From contig PZJY01000008.1 of assembly GCA_031472005.1 (NCBI GenBank), positions 310,001 through 374,000 on the forward strand: a DNA stretch of 64,000 bases. The letters are read 5' to 3'. Shown in pieces: positions 1-11,189 of the stretch; within the stretch, counting starts at the first letter, position 1; every line of letters begins with the position of its first letter. The notes below the pieces were generated by a model. It did no database searches. It saw only the letters and a list, made by a program, of their open reading frames with translations, and was not told where the DNA came from. Position numbers and translations under genes: made by a program. The DNA comes from Tetracladium setigerum. Its lineage: Eukaryota > Ascomycota > Leotiomycetes > Helotiales.

Positions 1-610
1 CGAAGCTCTCGCGGGGCGCCGCCTGATCCCGAACCGTCAGCAGAAGTAGGCCAGTGAATTGGGTATATGTGTGTCTTTTCTGGAGTACAGGCATTGCTCG
101 TCACTAACTCCCCTCCACAGTCCAGGATATTATGCCCCAGAGCACCTTCTTGCCAGAACGGTAAGCATGCGGATAGTCCTTTTCCTGATCGAGTGATACT
201 GCATTTGTCGCTGGCACACCACAACTGAGACACTTCCATGAGTCCCCATTTGGGAATTTGGTACCATCGGCTTTGACGAGGACTAGTTGTTCACCAGCAT
301 AGATGCTTGCTGGATCTGGTGCCGCAGGCGCGCCTGTGAACTCGATAGTGGCGACAATATGGTTTCCGTCAGGCGTAAAGTCACCTGCCTGAAATTCATA
401 TTCGACAATCTTAGAAATGCAGCCGGTTCGACGGGAATTGACGGCAGCTGTACAAGCTCCTTCAGCATTGCTTGGGGCAACAGGCGGTAAAGTGAGCTCG
501 AATATCTCGATTGGCTCCGGCTGAGGTGGACGTGGAACTAAGTTGGCTGGGGAGACTGCTGCAGCTGCAGCAGTCGAAGCAAAAGTGAGCGCAAGAGCAA
601 CAAACTGCAT
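1..610 (-). CDS. Secreted saponin-hydrolase-like protein, N-terminal part (cut by window edge, one apparent frameshift)
   Basis: The chosen start (610) opens a clean signal peptide (MQFVALALTF... followed by an Ala-rich cleavage region); an ATG six codons upstream (628) is also possible. The mature N-terminus is Pro-rich, then comes a region resembling the beta-propeller-like fungal saponin hydrolases that release the sugar chain from plant saponins (segments FQAGDFTPDG, GAPAAPDPASIYAGEQL, WKCLSCGVP). The frame breaks at the four-C run at 135-138. Reading on as if one base were missing gives a sensible continuation (ILDCGGELV, then IYPIHWPTSADGSG) to the window start, so the gene runs off the edge. 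I see no intron consensus that explains the break. The family call is from memory of motifs; any secreted propeller glycosidase is possible. Together with the rhamnosidase, beta-glycosidase and sugar transporter nearby it suggests glycoside use. Confidence 0.6.
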
Positions 611-628
611 CTTAGCAACAATTGACAC

Positions 629-1867
629 GCTCGCTTTTCGTTGGAGAGGTAAGGTTGGGGCGGGATCAGCTGAGCTTTATCAGTCACTGGTGAAGCTTCT
701 GTATTTCTCTGAAAAAGTGCAGCAGCATGTCAATATATAGCATCTTGAGCAGATATAGCTTGATATCTGGGCATGGAAAGCGGTAAGTACGAATGACTGT
801 TAACGCACCCTGATGGATCTGAACAAAAAGATCTCAGGTAGGAAAATGTTCATTGTACCGAAATGAGGGGTCTCCAGACAGTTCCCTTGCGAAAATCTGG
901 GGAAGTGGGCCAGTCACCTCGAGTGTCTGAGTACTGCGAATTTTGTCGACTTGCCACAGATTCCTCGTCAAAGTTAACATATTTGGCATCAGCGAAGTCT
1001 CGGTGCAAAGGCCGCCGATGTCATTCCACTGATAAGACTGACAAAGGAGTAACCGAAAAGTTCACCGGAATTCGGTTCCATCCCATGCCTCGCTTTTTCT
1101 CGGAAACTATACCAAGGAAGGAAAGGTAGATGAAGAGCGGGAGCCCACCATGCATGGTGATAGTCAAACAAGACATAGACATTATAGAACAGGATTTGGT
1201 GATACTAGCGACATACTTTTGAGCTGAAGCCCGGCTCGGGCTTTTGTGGGCCGGCGTGAGATGTTGTTGTAGACTCTGGAAAGTCTATTATTTGCTTATT
1301 TGCAAGTCTCTCCAAGGCATTCAGTATTATGGTATTGCTGAATGACACCAACAATTTTGGCGGGAAACGAGAAAGTTGAGCTTTTGACTACAAAACCGCA
1401 CAGCAGTGGGGTTGGAAGACTGGCAGCCACATGATACCCCTTATTATAAACCACTCGGTCCACTAAGCCCTTTGGGTAACAGAAAGATTGTGCGCTCCGT
1501 TCAATATTAATATTGAGATATTCAGAATACTGGACCTTTGTCTAATATTGTTGTATTTGGCGGACTTGGGGCGAATCAACAATGGCCCAAGGGATTGTGG
1601 CAACATGAGAGCCAAGCAACTCGCGTCGAAAGCCTTTCGCACGAGGAATTCGGGAAACTCGCGGATCTATGGCACCAAGTAGACGTACAGCGTAGTTCAG
1701 TTGCGCGTCATTGAATAACACTGACATAAAGTGATTGCGATTGTCACTCTTGTTACAATCTTGCTTTGTTCCGAAAAGAAAAACTGCCATCAAAATTGCC
1801 TTGAAGTCCAGAAATGGAGATCATAGTTGAATTCTCCTGCTCTAGTGGAGCCAAAGAAACGACAGCA
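629..1867. other. Gene-free stretch between the saponin-hydrolase-like gene and the Zn2Cys6 regulator
   Basis: Both flanking genes are on the minus strand, so this holds the promoter of the secreted protein and the 3' region of the regulator. Open frames here are all under 90 codons, lack recognisable motifs and have no plausible splice partners. I see no gene. Confidence 0.6.
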
Positions 1868-3055
1868 TTATTCTTCAAAGAAACCAGAGCGTTGTTGTCC
1901 AGTTTTGCCTTGCACGGCCGCAGAGGGAGAATTTTTGTTTTGAGCCATCTGCAAGGGCCATGTTATACGGGAAAGCTCAGAGGCGGGCAAGGAGTCTGAT
2001 ACCAGGCTAATAACGAGTTCACCCCATCCTCTAAGCCACCATGTATTCTCTAAACGGAGCATGATGGCCCCATAATGTGCAAATATCACTAGGGCCAGCG
2101 GATCCCTCTGTAGTAGGAGTTCAAGGAACTGGGCATCCAATTGAGTCGGCCATGCTAGGATCAGAGCGTTGTCGGATGTTGTCGAGTAAGTAGCACAACC
2201 ACCGAGGAGAAACTCAATCGATTCCAAGTAAACCCAGAATAGACGGCTGTCTTTGCAAGTGGCGCGACAATGCTCTAACAATAACTGCAACTGTACTTCA
2301 TCTTCGGATGGGCATTTGCTCCTATTGCCGATAGAAGGAGAGTGGGTGGTGAACCTGCCGGCTAGAAGTATGCGCAGTTCCGAACGCTCAATCCATTCGC
2401 TTGCCACTTCCACGATGACTGCCACACCCCGCACGAGTCTAAGGATGTCCACCACATCTGCAATGTCTTCGACAGTGCGGGTTGCACTTTGACTTTGAGA
2501 TGCGAAACTTAGGATGGACAGAAGGCACGAAAAAGCAAACAAAGCGTTGCAATTTGTCTTGTTGATGTTGCTGAGTAGAGGTGTATAGAGCGAAAGCGCT
2601 TTTTGCTTATGTTGAATCGCTGCCTGTTTGAATAATGTAGTTGTTTCTTCCGGTCCCTCAAGCTGGACACAATGCAAGGCGGCAATTGCAAGTAGACCAT
2701 GCATTAAAAATGTGTGCGCGAAACCCTCTCGCGGAATAACCTCTGTCATGACCCTCTGAAACTCCTGATCGTCAGACAGTTCCCGGGCAGTATTGGTGTA
2801 CCACTGGTGCAAAAGTTGCAGATCAAGCAGCGGAAGGCTATGACCATTAGTTGACAGCTGACCTTGGAAGTTGCTGGGCTGAGGCGCTCTGGTGTCGGCC
2901 GGCGGCTGAGGGTACGACTCGGCGAGGAAGCTACAGGACGACGGAATTTTCCGACATTGACTGCATTCTGGGCGCCTCTCGTCACACTTAATTTTTCGCT
3001 GCTTACAGGTTTTGCAGCCGTGGTGAGATTTCTGATGAGAGCGACGCGACGGCAT
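1868..3055 (-). CDS. Zn2Cys6 binuclear-cluster transcription factor
   Basis: A single exon encodes 395 aa. A complete zinc cluster lies near residues 13-42 (C-X2-C-X6-C-X6-C-X2-C-X6-C, beginning GCKTCKQRKIKC), preceded by a basic start. The rest looks like the fungal-specific factor region of the short (about 400 aa) sterol-regulator-like Zn2Cys6 group, with a helical middle (LLDLQLLHQWYT, FLMHGLLAIAALH). Such proteins bind CGG-containing sites and often control the neighbouring gene cluster. Its start faces the sugar transporter across 1.5 kb of shared promoter, so it is the natural candidate regulator of the transporter, GH78 and GH1 genes; that role is inferred from position only. Confidence 0.9.
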   Translation of the reverse strand: MPSRRSHQKSHHGCKTCKQRKIKCDERRPECSQCRKIPSSCSFLAESYPQPPADTRAPQPSNFQGQLSTNGHSLPLLDLQLLHQWYTNTARELSDDQEFQRVMTEVIPREGFAHTFLMHGLLAIAALHCVQLEGPEETTTLFKQAAIQHKQKALSLYTPLLSNINKTNCNALFAFSCLLSILSFASQSQSATRTVEDIADVVDILRLVRGVAVIVEVASEWIERSELRILLAGRFTTHSPSIGNRSKCPSEDEVQLQLLLEHCRATCKDSRLFWVYLESIEFLLGGCATYSTTSDNALILAWPTQLDAQFLELLLQRDPLALVIFAHYGAIMLRLENTWWLRGWGELVISLVSDSLPASELSRITWPLQMAQNKNSPSAAVQGKTGQQRSGFFEE

Positions 3056-4555
3056 TCTTAGGGGTGTGCGCGTATCCTAGACTTAGAAGAATCTGAAGAG
3101 TATTAGCGGCATCCACTTGAAACAAGAAGGAAGAGATTGTTTGGTTGCGAGTAAGGAAAGGTTAGTTCTCCGTCAAAAAGCGACGAGCAGGGAAAGAGAG
3201 GAGATTTGGTAAGGTAGGTAGGTAGGTAATGAGGTTTGTGGAATGTGAATGAAGTCAAGGTTGGTCGTCTACCCCATGCTTACAAATACACGTGTTTGGG
3301 TTTGCATCGTGATCCTTACCCAAAGAGGTAAGGTTTCCGTGGAGGCTTTCAACTGACAAGGAATGACTAGCGGCTGAATTAATGGTCTGTTGTTGTGCTG
3401 GCCTAAAGAGGCAAGGTTTTCGAGATCTTGACTGCTGCAGTACAGGGCACCGAGGGAAGGGAAGGCAGACCACTTTTATAAAGACCCAAAAACAAACCAA
3501 ACCGAGGGCCGGCATGACATGACATCTCGCTCCCGGAGCGCACTGGGTATTCTGGGTAAGGAATTGATGCGGGGTGATTGGAATGGGGTGCAGTACTGTA
3601 CTTGGCCAAATTGAGTATAGGATGGATATCCTGCCTGTGTGGGTTCCCGATCTTTCTCTGGAAGCAAGGTTGCTAGCGCAGTTGTCGTCTAAGTTCCCGA
3701 TACTTCCCTATTCTATTACCCCAATAGGTAACACTATAGTATACCCGCACCAACACAAAAGCTAGGTCTAACTGCGTTCCGCTTTATCGTTCTAATTCAT
3801 GAATAAATTAAATGTGAATTCTGTCTTTACAATTCTTAACAGTACCGGATATTTTTGAGTTAAGAACATTGGCTATCTTGCGTCTCTGTATGCATACGTC
3901 GACTTTCTTGATATGTTTTTCGAAATCTCGGAATAAAGATAAGATTACATCTTTTAGTCTGAGAAAGCTTGAAATCTCTCTTTGGCTAAACTCCTTATCG
4001 TCGCTCCAATAATTGTTTAAAACCTAAAATACTTGTACTTAGAGTACAAGTTCAAGTATGGCTATTCTTTTGCATACTTTGTCTCTTTCATGGAAGCGTA
4101 GGCATACAAGTCTAATAAGGTAAGGCATAGCAGAAAAGGCGTAGCAGAACGGGTGGTGAAATCCATCCATACAAGAAAAACTGAAAAGGTATTCATTAAT
4201 TATAATAATTAAAAATTGTTCATGCATAAGAAAGAAACTGAATGTCGTATTGAACGCGGGGTCCCCAGAAAGGATAGTCTCTCCACCCTGCCGCCACAAG
4301 CAACCCGTAGGAGGAGGGGGCCAGGCGAGCCACCTTTTTCAACTCCTCATTTCCAACGATGGTTGCCATCTCGGACTGAACGAATGATCCAGGTGACAAA
4401 CAAGAGCTTGCCGCCTCCTGGAAACATGAACCTCGCAACATCTGTCCCCGAGATATCCAACATTAAAAGACGTAGACCCGACTCCCAACTCCATGGGATT
4501 TCTCCACTACAACCATCTCAACTGAATCTTTTCATACTTGCCACCGAATTAAGTC
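3056..4555. promoter_or_regulatory. Shared divergent promoter region, Zn2Cys6 regulator / MFS transporter
   Basis: This 1.5 kb lies between the starts of two divergently transcribed genes. It holds a short GGTA tandem repeat (about 3208-3229) and an AT-rich block (about 3770-4220). Open frames across it are short and motif-free. No binding site can be assigned with confidence. Confidence 0.5.
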
Positions 4556-6382
4556 ATGACAGCTGTAAAGAAAAACTCAGAAAAGCCAAACGGCCCCATC
4601 GAACATGTCGAAAGGTCAGACGATGTCGCCCTCGATGCCAAGGACGTCGTGATGGACGCTACCCTCAAGGGTCAAGCAGTTTCCGGATATGAGACCTTGA
4701 CTCCATGGGAAACTGTCAAAACCTTCAAGTTCTGCACTTTCCTCTGCTTTGCCGTTGCTTTCAGTGCGGCAACTGATGGATATCAGATTGGGTCAGTCAA
4801 GAACCATCCAAGCCATCTCATTCGTGGATGAGATTCTTTTATATCTCGATGCTAATAGCGTGTTCCAGCATTAATGCCAGTATCATTGCCAACAAAGGCT
4901 TTGTAACACGTTTTGCAACGGAAATCGGGAAGAATGGCCAGCCAGCACTCGCCTCGCCCATTCTCAGCGGATGGGCATCAATAATGTCAGTCGGCCAGAT
5001 CATTGGTATGACAAGTCTCTCCTTCCTATCGAGCAGATTTGGCAGGAAAAAATCCATGTACACGTACTGGTTCATCCTCGTCGGCAGTGTACTTGCAGAG
5101 AGTCTCGCAAGGACGTGGCCGGTCTGGTTGATCGCCAAATTACTCGCTGGTATTGGTGTCGGCGGTGTCCAGTCGACCGTTCCAACTTACATATCGGAGA
5201 TCGCTCCGAACCGAATTCGAGGTGGTCTATTGATGTGCTACAGTTTCTGGTGGACCGTTGGCAGCTTCTTCGCTCAGGTTGCTCTGCGAACTCTGGCCAA
5301 AAGCAATCCTACCAAGTATCTTTACCCAATTTACACCCAATGGGGTCAGCTTGCATTGATGTTCATCATATATTTCCCGCTTCCTGAGTCTCCTCCATGG
5401 TGCGTTAGCAAAGGTCGCGTCGAACAAGCGAAGAGGGAACTTGTCAAGATATATCGTGGGGTCAAGGACTACAATGTAGACCAGCACATTCAGATCCTGG
5501 TGCTGGCAACCGAGCATGAGCAAGCAGTGGCAGTCGAACAACGAAGAGAAAAATGGTATTCCATCTTCCGAGGAACTGATGGGAAACGAACAGTCATCTC
5601 TCTTTGGACAAACCTAACACAACAATTTATCGGTCTGACACTTTTTGGCTCCTTTGGCACCTACTTCTTCCAGCAAGCTGGTCTACAGGATCCCTTCACG
5701 GTCAAAGTCATCACCTCATCGATCCAGATCGGTACGGTTGTTGTTGTAGTCTTCCTGGCTGATGCTATTGGTCGGAGACGCCTTGCTTGTTGTGGAACAA
5801 CAATCTCATGGCTCGCTTGTATTGCCATCGGTGTTGTCGGCGTAGTTCCTCAAGTCAAAGCCTCTGTTTATGTTTTCATCGTCTTTGCTTGTTTCTGGAG
5901 TAGGCCTCAATCCTGTCCCGACGAAAGTCTAAAGCGAAACTAACGTGCTATACCAATTCTAGATGTTGGATTGGCCACAAACGGCGCAACTGGCTGGGGT
6001 TACATTGGCGAAATCTCGTCCCAGCGTCTTCGACCCTACACGGCAGGCTTCGGCGCGGCATCTACCTGCGTTGTTGGAGTTCTTATGAACGTCCTAGTAC
6101 CATACATGGTCAATGCCAATAAGTGGAATTGGGGTCTCAAGACTGCCTGGTTTTATGCTGGTGTCGGCGCCCCTTTCACCGTTGGAATGTGGTTCTTGAT
6201 TCCTGAGACAAAAGGGTAAGAATCAAACCTCACCCGACATTTCATCAACTCAGTACTGACATGCTATTAGTCTATCCACCGCTGAGCTTGATGAGCTTTT
6301 CGAGCGAAAAATCAAACCATGGCGCTTCCACAAGACCGAAACGGCTACTCAACGCGTTATCCGCGTCAACGAATCCGGCTAA
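4556..6382 (+). CDS. MFS sugar transporter (alpha-glucoside/hexose permease type)
   Basis: Four exons: 4556-4791, 4869-5899, 5963-6215, 6271-6382. The introns (77, 63 and 55 nt) all have GT...AG ends, and the first has a GCTAAT branch site; the joined frame is 543 aa. Sugar-porter signatures are visible: an RFGRKK loop, PTYISEIAPNRIRGG, PESPPW after helix 6, NLTQQFIGLTLFG in helix 7, the IGRRRLA loop, and a PETKG motif followed by AELDELFE, typical of fungal maltose/alpha-glucoside permeases. It should sit in the plasma membrane and import a mono- or oligosaccharide by proton symport. Between the regulator and two cytosolic glycosidases, it is a good candidate importer for their substrate; the actual sugar cannot be read from sequence. 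Confidence 0.93.
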
Positions 6383-7096
6383 TTTTTCAGAGCTATCGGT
6401 CTCACGGAATAAAATTGGCAGGCAGACGTTAGTTTTCCTTTCAATTGAATTGAACATTTTCTAGATGAAACGAGATTGGATGATATGTTGAGTACCGGCT
6501 CTACGAATGCTTGATTTTTTCTGTTGGCGGTTAGTGTAGCTCGATTCTGAGTACAAATTTTGTACAATCATCGTTTAAATCAAGCTTCCTCAAGAGTTTT
6601 TTTTTTTTTGATGATTTATGAGAATTAGGACAATAAATACAAATCTTCGAGTTGTTGTTACATTTCTGACCGGATAGAATGCTGTGATTACTTTTTCTGA
6701 CATTCACAGGTTCGACGAAAGTTGTCATTTTCTAAGTCTAGTAACTAAGAGTTTTGGTTTGGAAGGTCTATAACCACAGAATCTTGTTGAAAACAGTTTC
6801 AATTCAAGAATTCTTTTTCGATGATGCAATCACGGTGTAAACCTGTAAATTCGCGAGTTCAACTAGTCTCAGGCTTAGCTTAACAACAAGGTGACTTTCA
6901 CTCTTGAGTTCAATCACAAATATCGAGAAATCAGTAAGTACAAACTTACATAGAATAATGATTTTTCAAGCTCCATACTACCAGTACACAAGCACCAGCT
7001 TTTGGAAAGGCTACTCACTCGGGCACCTCGGTTGGGACAAAAAGATTTGGCAGAGTTTGCGTATTTTAAATCGTATACTACTGGGCATCTAAATAC
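6383..7096. other. Convergent intergenic region, no gene seen
   Basis: AT-rich sequence between the convergent 3' ends of the transporter and the GH78 gene. It contains a T run near 6600 and no frame with coding character. It presumably holds both 3' UTRs. Confidence 0.6.
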
Positions 7097-9867
7097 TTAG
7101 GATTTTGACTTCAGAGGCAAAACAGGCCAATCGTAATCTCTGATGAAAGCTGTCTCAAATGACCACTCTCCAGGGCCAACGGTTTCCCGCTTCTCCTCAT
7201 GGCCGCTTGGTAGGACAACCTCAACCGTCATATTGTACGGCACGGAGACTTTCAACATCATCGTGCTCATACTTTTCCCAGCGCCAGCTATCTCCCATGA
7301 GCACGAGACGGTGCCATGACGGGTCACATGAGATGCAGAGGCATTCGAGAACTCTGCTCCGATAGACGGCGCAACTCGACAAGTCTTCCAGCCAGGATCC
7401 AGGCGTTGCAAACCGGCGATTCTTTCAAAGAGAAACTTGGAGATGGCTCCAAAAGCGTAGTGGTTGAACGATGTCATCTCACCCGGGTTGATTTCTCCAT
7501 TTGGCAGCATGCTGTCCCATCGCTCCCATACAGTAGTTGCACCCATGGTTACGGGGTATAGCCAGGACGGACACTTCTTCTCTAGAAGTACCGAATACGC
7601 AACTTGGACATGTCCTGTAATGACAAGAGCTTCGCACAAGAATGGCGTGGCAGCGAACCCGGTTCCAAGTTTGAATTCGTTCTTCCTGACCAGTTCCACA
7701 AGTCGAACGCCGGCCCGAGCCGTCTGCGCCGGCGATAGTAAGCCAAAGCAGATGGCTAATGCATATGCTGCCTGAGAATCAGACACGATGCGACCGTTTG
7801 CAGTGACGTATTCGGCCTGGAATTCTTGCCGTGCAGCTTGGGATTCGAGCTGGAAGTTGGCTTTATCGATCTCATGACCCAAGACACTAGCGATCTTAAC
7901 CATCAGGTCTAAACTGTGGATGAGGAATGCATTCGCAACCATTTTGGAATCGGTTACGCCCTTCCAAGGAGCATCGGGGGGAGCGGCCGGATCAAGCCAA
8001 TCCTACATCAAAGCCGCTATTAGCAGATTCCAGCAAAGCGGTAAGAATTAAAAAAAACCTTGTTACTTACCCCAAGCTGGAATATGGATGTATCCCATAG
8101 ATGGGTTGCGCCTGTTTTGTTTCTCGGCAGCTTTTTCATCCAAGTTGTCATGCTACTATATTGTTGAGTGAGAATGCTCTCATCTCCCGTTTCCTCGTAA
8201 AGAGACCATGGTGCGAGTATGGTAACATCATGCCAGATAGCACACGGTATTCTTCTACACCAGATAGGATCTGGGAGCGTGGCATTGGGTGTTACCATGG
8301 CAGGAACGCCACCCAGGACATTTTGGTCATATTCAACGTCAATCAGCCAGTTCTTTAGCATGCCATAGCAGTCGTAGATGAGGTTTGCCGTCGGCGCAAA
8401 TAAAGCTAGGTCACCGGACCAGCCCATTCTTTCATCGCGTTGCGGGCAGTCAGTTGGCACGGACAGAAAGTTTCCTCTCATCCCCCAGCAGGTATTCTGA
8501 TAGAGCTTGTTCAATAGAGGATCAGAGCATGAGAACGAGCCAACAAGCTTCATGTCAGTATGACAGACAACTGCTTCGATAGAGTCCTCCAATGTGATGT
8601 CGCTGCTCCATCCATCGATTTGCACGTATCGGAAGCCGTGGAAAGTGAACCTTGGTTCATAACGTTCTCCTTGTTCAGCTCCTTTCAAAATGTACTCGTC
8701 CAAAGCTTTACAAATTCGAAGTGGCCTAGTTCCAAGTTCCTGGTGTTCTAATACTTCGGCATGAGAGAGTGTGATTTTATGGCCCCTGGGACCTTTGATG
8801 TTGACCAGCCTAACATACCCGACCAGATTCTGGCCGAAATCGATGATAGTTTTGCCCGACGGTGTCACGAGTTTTTCGATCGGCTTGAGAGTGTCAACTC
8901 GCCTAACAGGCTCACCGAACCCAGCAGTGAGCTTAGTTGAGTGGGTTAAGGGAGAGAGAATAATGACGGGTTCCCACATAGGACCAATTGTAGTTGTCGT
9001 CGTTGCTGGAGAAGACCAGTTGGGGACTTCTTGCGTCGCATCATATTTCTCCCCATCATATATTTCGGCAAGACGGATGGGTCCTTTAGTTACTTTCCAG
9101 GACCCATCGGATGAGATTGTGTCGACATGCCCGTTTGTGTAAGTAATCTCAAGTTGGGCCATTAAAGAAGTGTGTGGGCCCCAAATGTTGCGATTGCCCC
9201 TTTCAAATCCTATCCTTCCAGAAAACCAGCCTTCAGCAACACGGACTCCAAGGCAGTTCCCATCATCTAATAGTGTAGAGGTGACATTATAAGTCTGATA
9301 TTGAAGCCGTCCATCATATGTAGTCCAGCCAGGAGCTAGGAAGTGGTCGCCAATTCGCTGTCCATTAATCTCTGCCTCATACACACCTTGTGCAGTGATG
9401 TAAAGGCGAGCCTCAGCAACTTGAGCAGCGAGCGAAAAATCTTTTCGATACAACTGCTCGGGGTCAGGTTCAGAAGTTCCTGGTCCCCAGGAGGCGGCAA
9501 TACGCTCACAGTGCCAGTCTGTGCGAGCTAGAAGTCCAGTCTCCAGACGAGTCGGTTCGCTCCATGGTGACAGTTGTCTCGTCTTGTCCCACGCCCTGAC
9601 CCGAACCGATATTTTCTGGCGCGACCGAAGGGGTTGTGTAATCGGCCACGGGACTAGAGTAGACTTCAATGAGGTGAATTTCTCTGTCGACAGGAGAGTG
9701 AGTTGTGAATCGAAGCCTTGCTCTGATAGCTCGATTTCATAGCCCTCTTGTTGAAAGCCGTGGGAGACATTCTGATACTTCCAGGATACCCGTGGCTTGA
9801 ACTCCTGGACTCCAAGAGTGTTACCAGAGTGGTAGTGTTCGAATTGAACGTCGGTGATGAATGCCAT
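7097..9867 (-). CDS. GH78 alpha-L-rhamnosidase, intracellular
   Basis: Two exons (9867-8071 and 8002-7097) with a 68-nt intron (GTAAGT...TAG); splicing joins the frame as FQLG-DWLDP, a conserved GH78 junction, giving 900 aa. N-terminal beta-domains carry DFGQNLVGYVRL and LSHAEVLE. The catalytic alpha-barrel has DCPQRDERMGW at residues 473-483, the region of the general acid, and a later NHYAFGAI segment near the second catalytic region. The enzyme removes terminal alpha-L-rhamnose from glycosides such as rutinosides or rhamnosylated saponins. There is no signal peptide, so it should act in the cytosol on imported sugars. It diverges from the GH1 gene across a 1.3-kb promoter. The frame is intact with all expected motifs; this call is firm, the substrate is not. 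Confidence 0.95.
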
Positions 9868-11189
9868 TGCACTTGCATGAGAGCGAACTCGATAGCCAGC
9901 CAGCGGAGAGTGAGTAGTCCAAAATGATTATATTGAAAGTGACCTAGTTCATCGCTACGTACTAAGGACAACAGCTCATACGGGGTAGGAACTTGTCATG
10001 TCACTCGGTTCGACTTGACGCGAACCCCGCGCTGCGCTTTGGAATGGTTCTCAGCTAGCTTTCTTTTCAACGCCTCCGATGTTTATTGAAGCAGGCTCAC
10101 GGATGATGTGGTTCAGACTAGATAGCTACCTACCTAGATGCCGAGGTACAGTTCATAAGTATTCAAACGACGCTAACTGGAGTTTTAGTGTAAGCCAGCT
10201 TTCTTACCTGATCAGGTAGCAAACCGTTTTAGGTTGTTACATCCTTCAATTTTTTTATCAGAACTTTTTGTACCTACCTGTCTTTTCAACACTTCTACAG
10301 CCGGTATTGATGTCGACCTTTTCATCGGTTGTTTTCATCTATATTTAAGAGGTGAGATTGAGAGATGGTTACTGGTAGCTCTGAATATTAATCAGGACAA
10401 TAATAAAGAATATGTAGTTGGGAAGATGATCATAAATATTAGGCTGTGAGTAGGCTATTGTGGCTACAAAGAGTATAGTTGTATATTTTACTAAACTTGA
10501 TAGAATTTTTTTTATATAATTAGTAAAGTATTTGAGCAATTACTACCTGATCGGGTAAGACTATTGATTTGCACTAGTGACGGCTATTTGAATAGTCTTT
10601 CCCGTAGCTACGCGGTAGTCCGAGGCTCGCTTGTCGGGGACGCATGAGCTCCTGACAAGGGGAACGCCCATGGTACAAAAAGGGGGTGAAGATATCAAAG
10701 ACACTTATGTGAGGCGGTGAGACCGAGTGGATCAATTCTTAGATACCAGTTTCGTACGTACGTACATAGAGGTAGGTACAAATGCTTGGCTTTCAAGGGT
10801 GGGCTGGACTATGTAACCAACCCGAAGCGAAAATGGAAACATCCATCTCAGATGCCCTATGAGTCGATGACAAGCTCCTTGCTCTGGAACTCAGCAGCTC
10901 GCCATGATCTACAGCGAGATATGGTTCTGGGACTTCACGTTCGGTCTATCATTGCCATGATCTTGTGGACACGCTCCTGAGATCGCTATCCAGATGTATG
11001 ATGGCAAAAAGACATGTAAAGTTCGCAGCTTCTCCTCATGCATAGATGTATCCTGGCTACCTAAGCTCCCTCCTGTCGTTCATCACTTACAGCATAGTCA
11101 TCTTTCGATTGTTCACACGTTCGTTCGTGGATCCATTCCTTTTCCATATCTTGCTGAGCACAAGTCAAACACACGTAACAAACTTGACC
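9868..11189. promoter_or_regulatory. Divergent promoter region between GH78 and GH1 glycosidases
   Basis: The two glycosidase genes start at its two ends, an arrangement that permits joint control. It contains several ACCTACCT/AGGTAGGT-like motifs (about 10128, 10269, 10768), an AT-rich centre and a short CGTA repeat near 10755. No gene is seen. A Zn2Cys6 target cannot be singled out by eye. Confidence 0.5.

Noticed and set aside
863..1129. 88-codon plus-strand frame near the left end
   Set aside because: No motif, overlapping frames on the other strand, no splice or promoter evidence.
4216..4692. 158-codon plus-strand frame overlapping the transporter start
   Set aside because: It overlaps the first transporter exon in another frame and has no motif.
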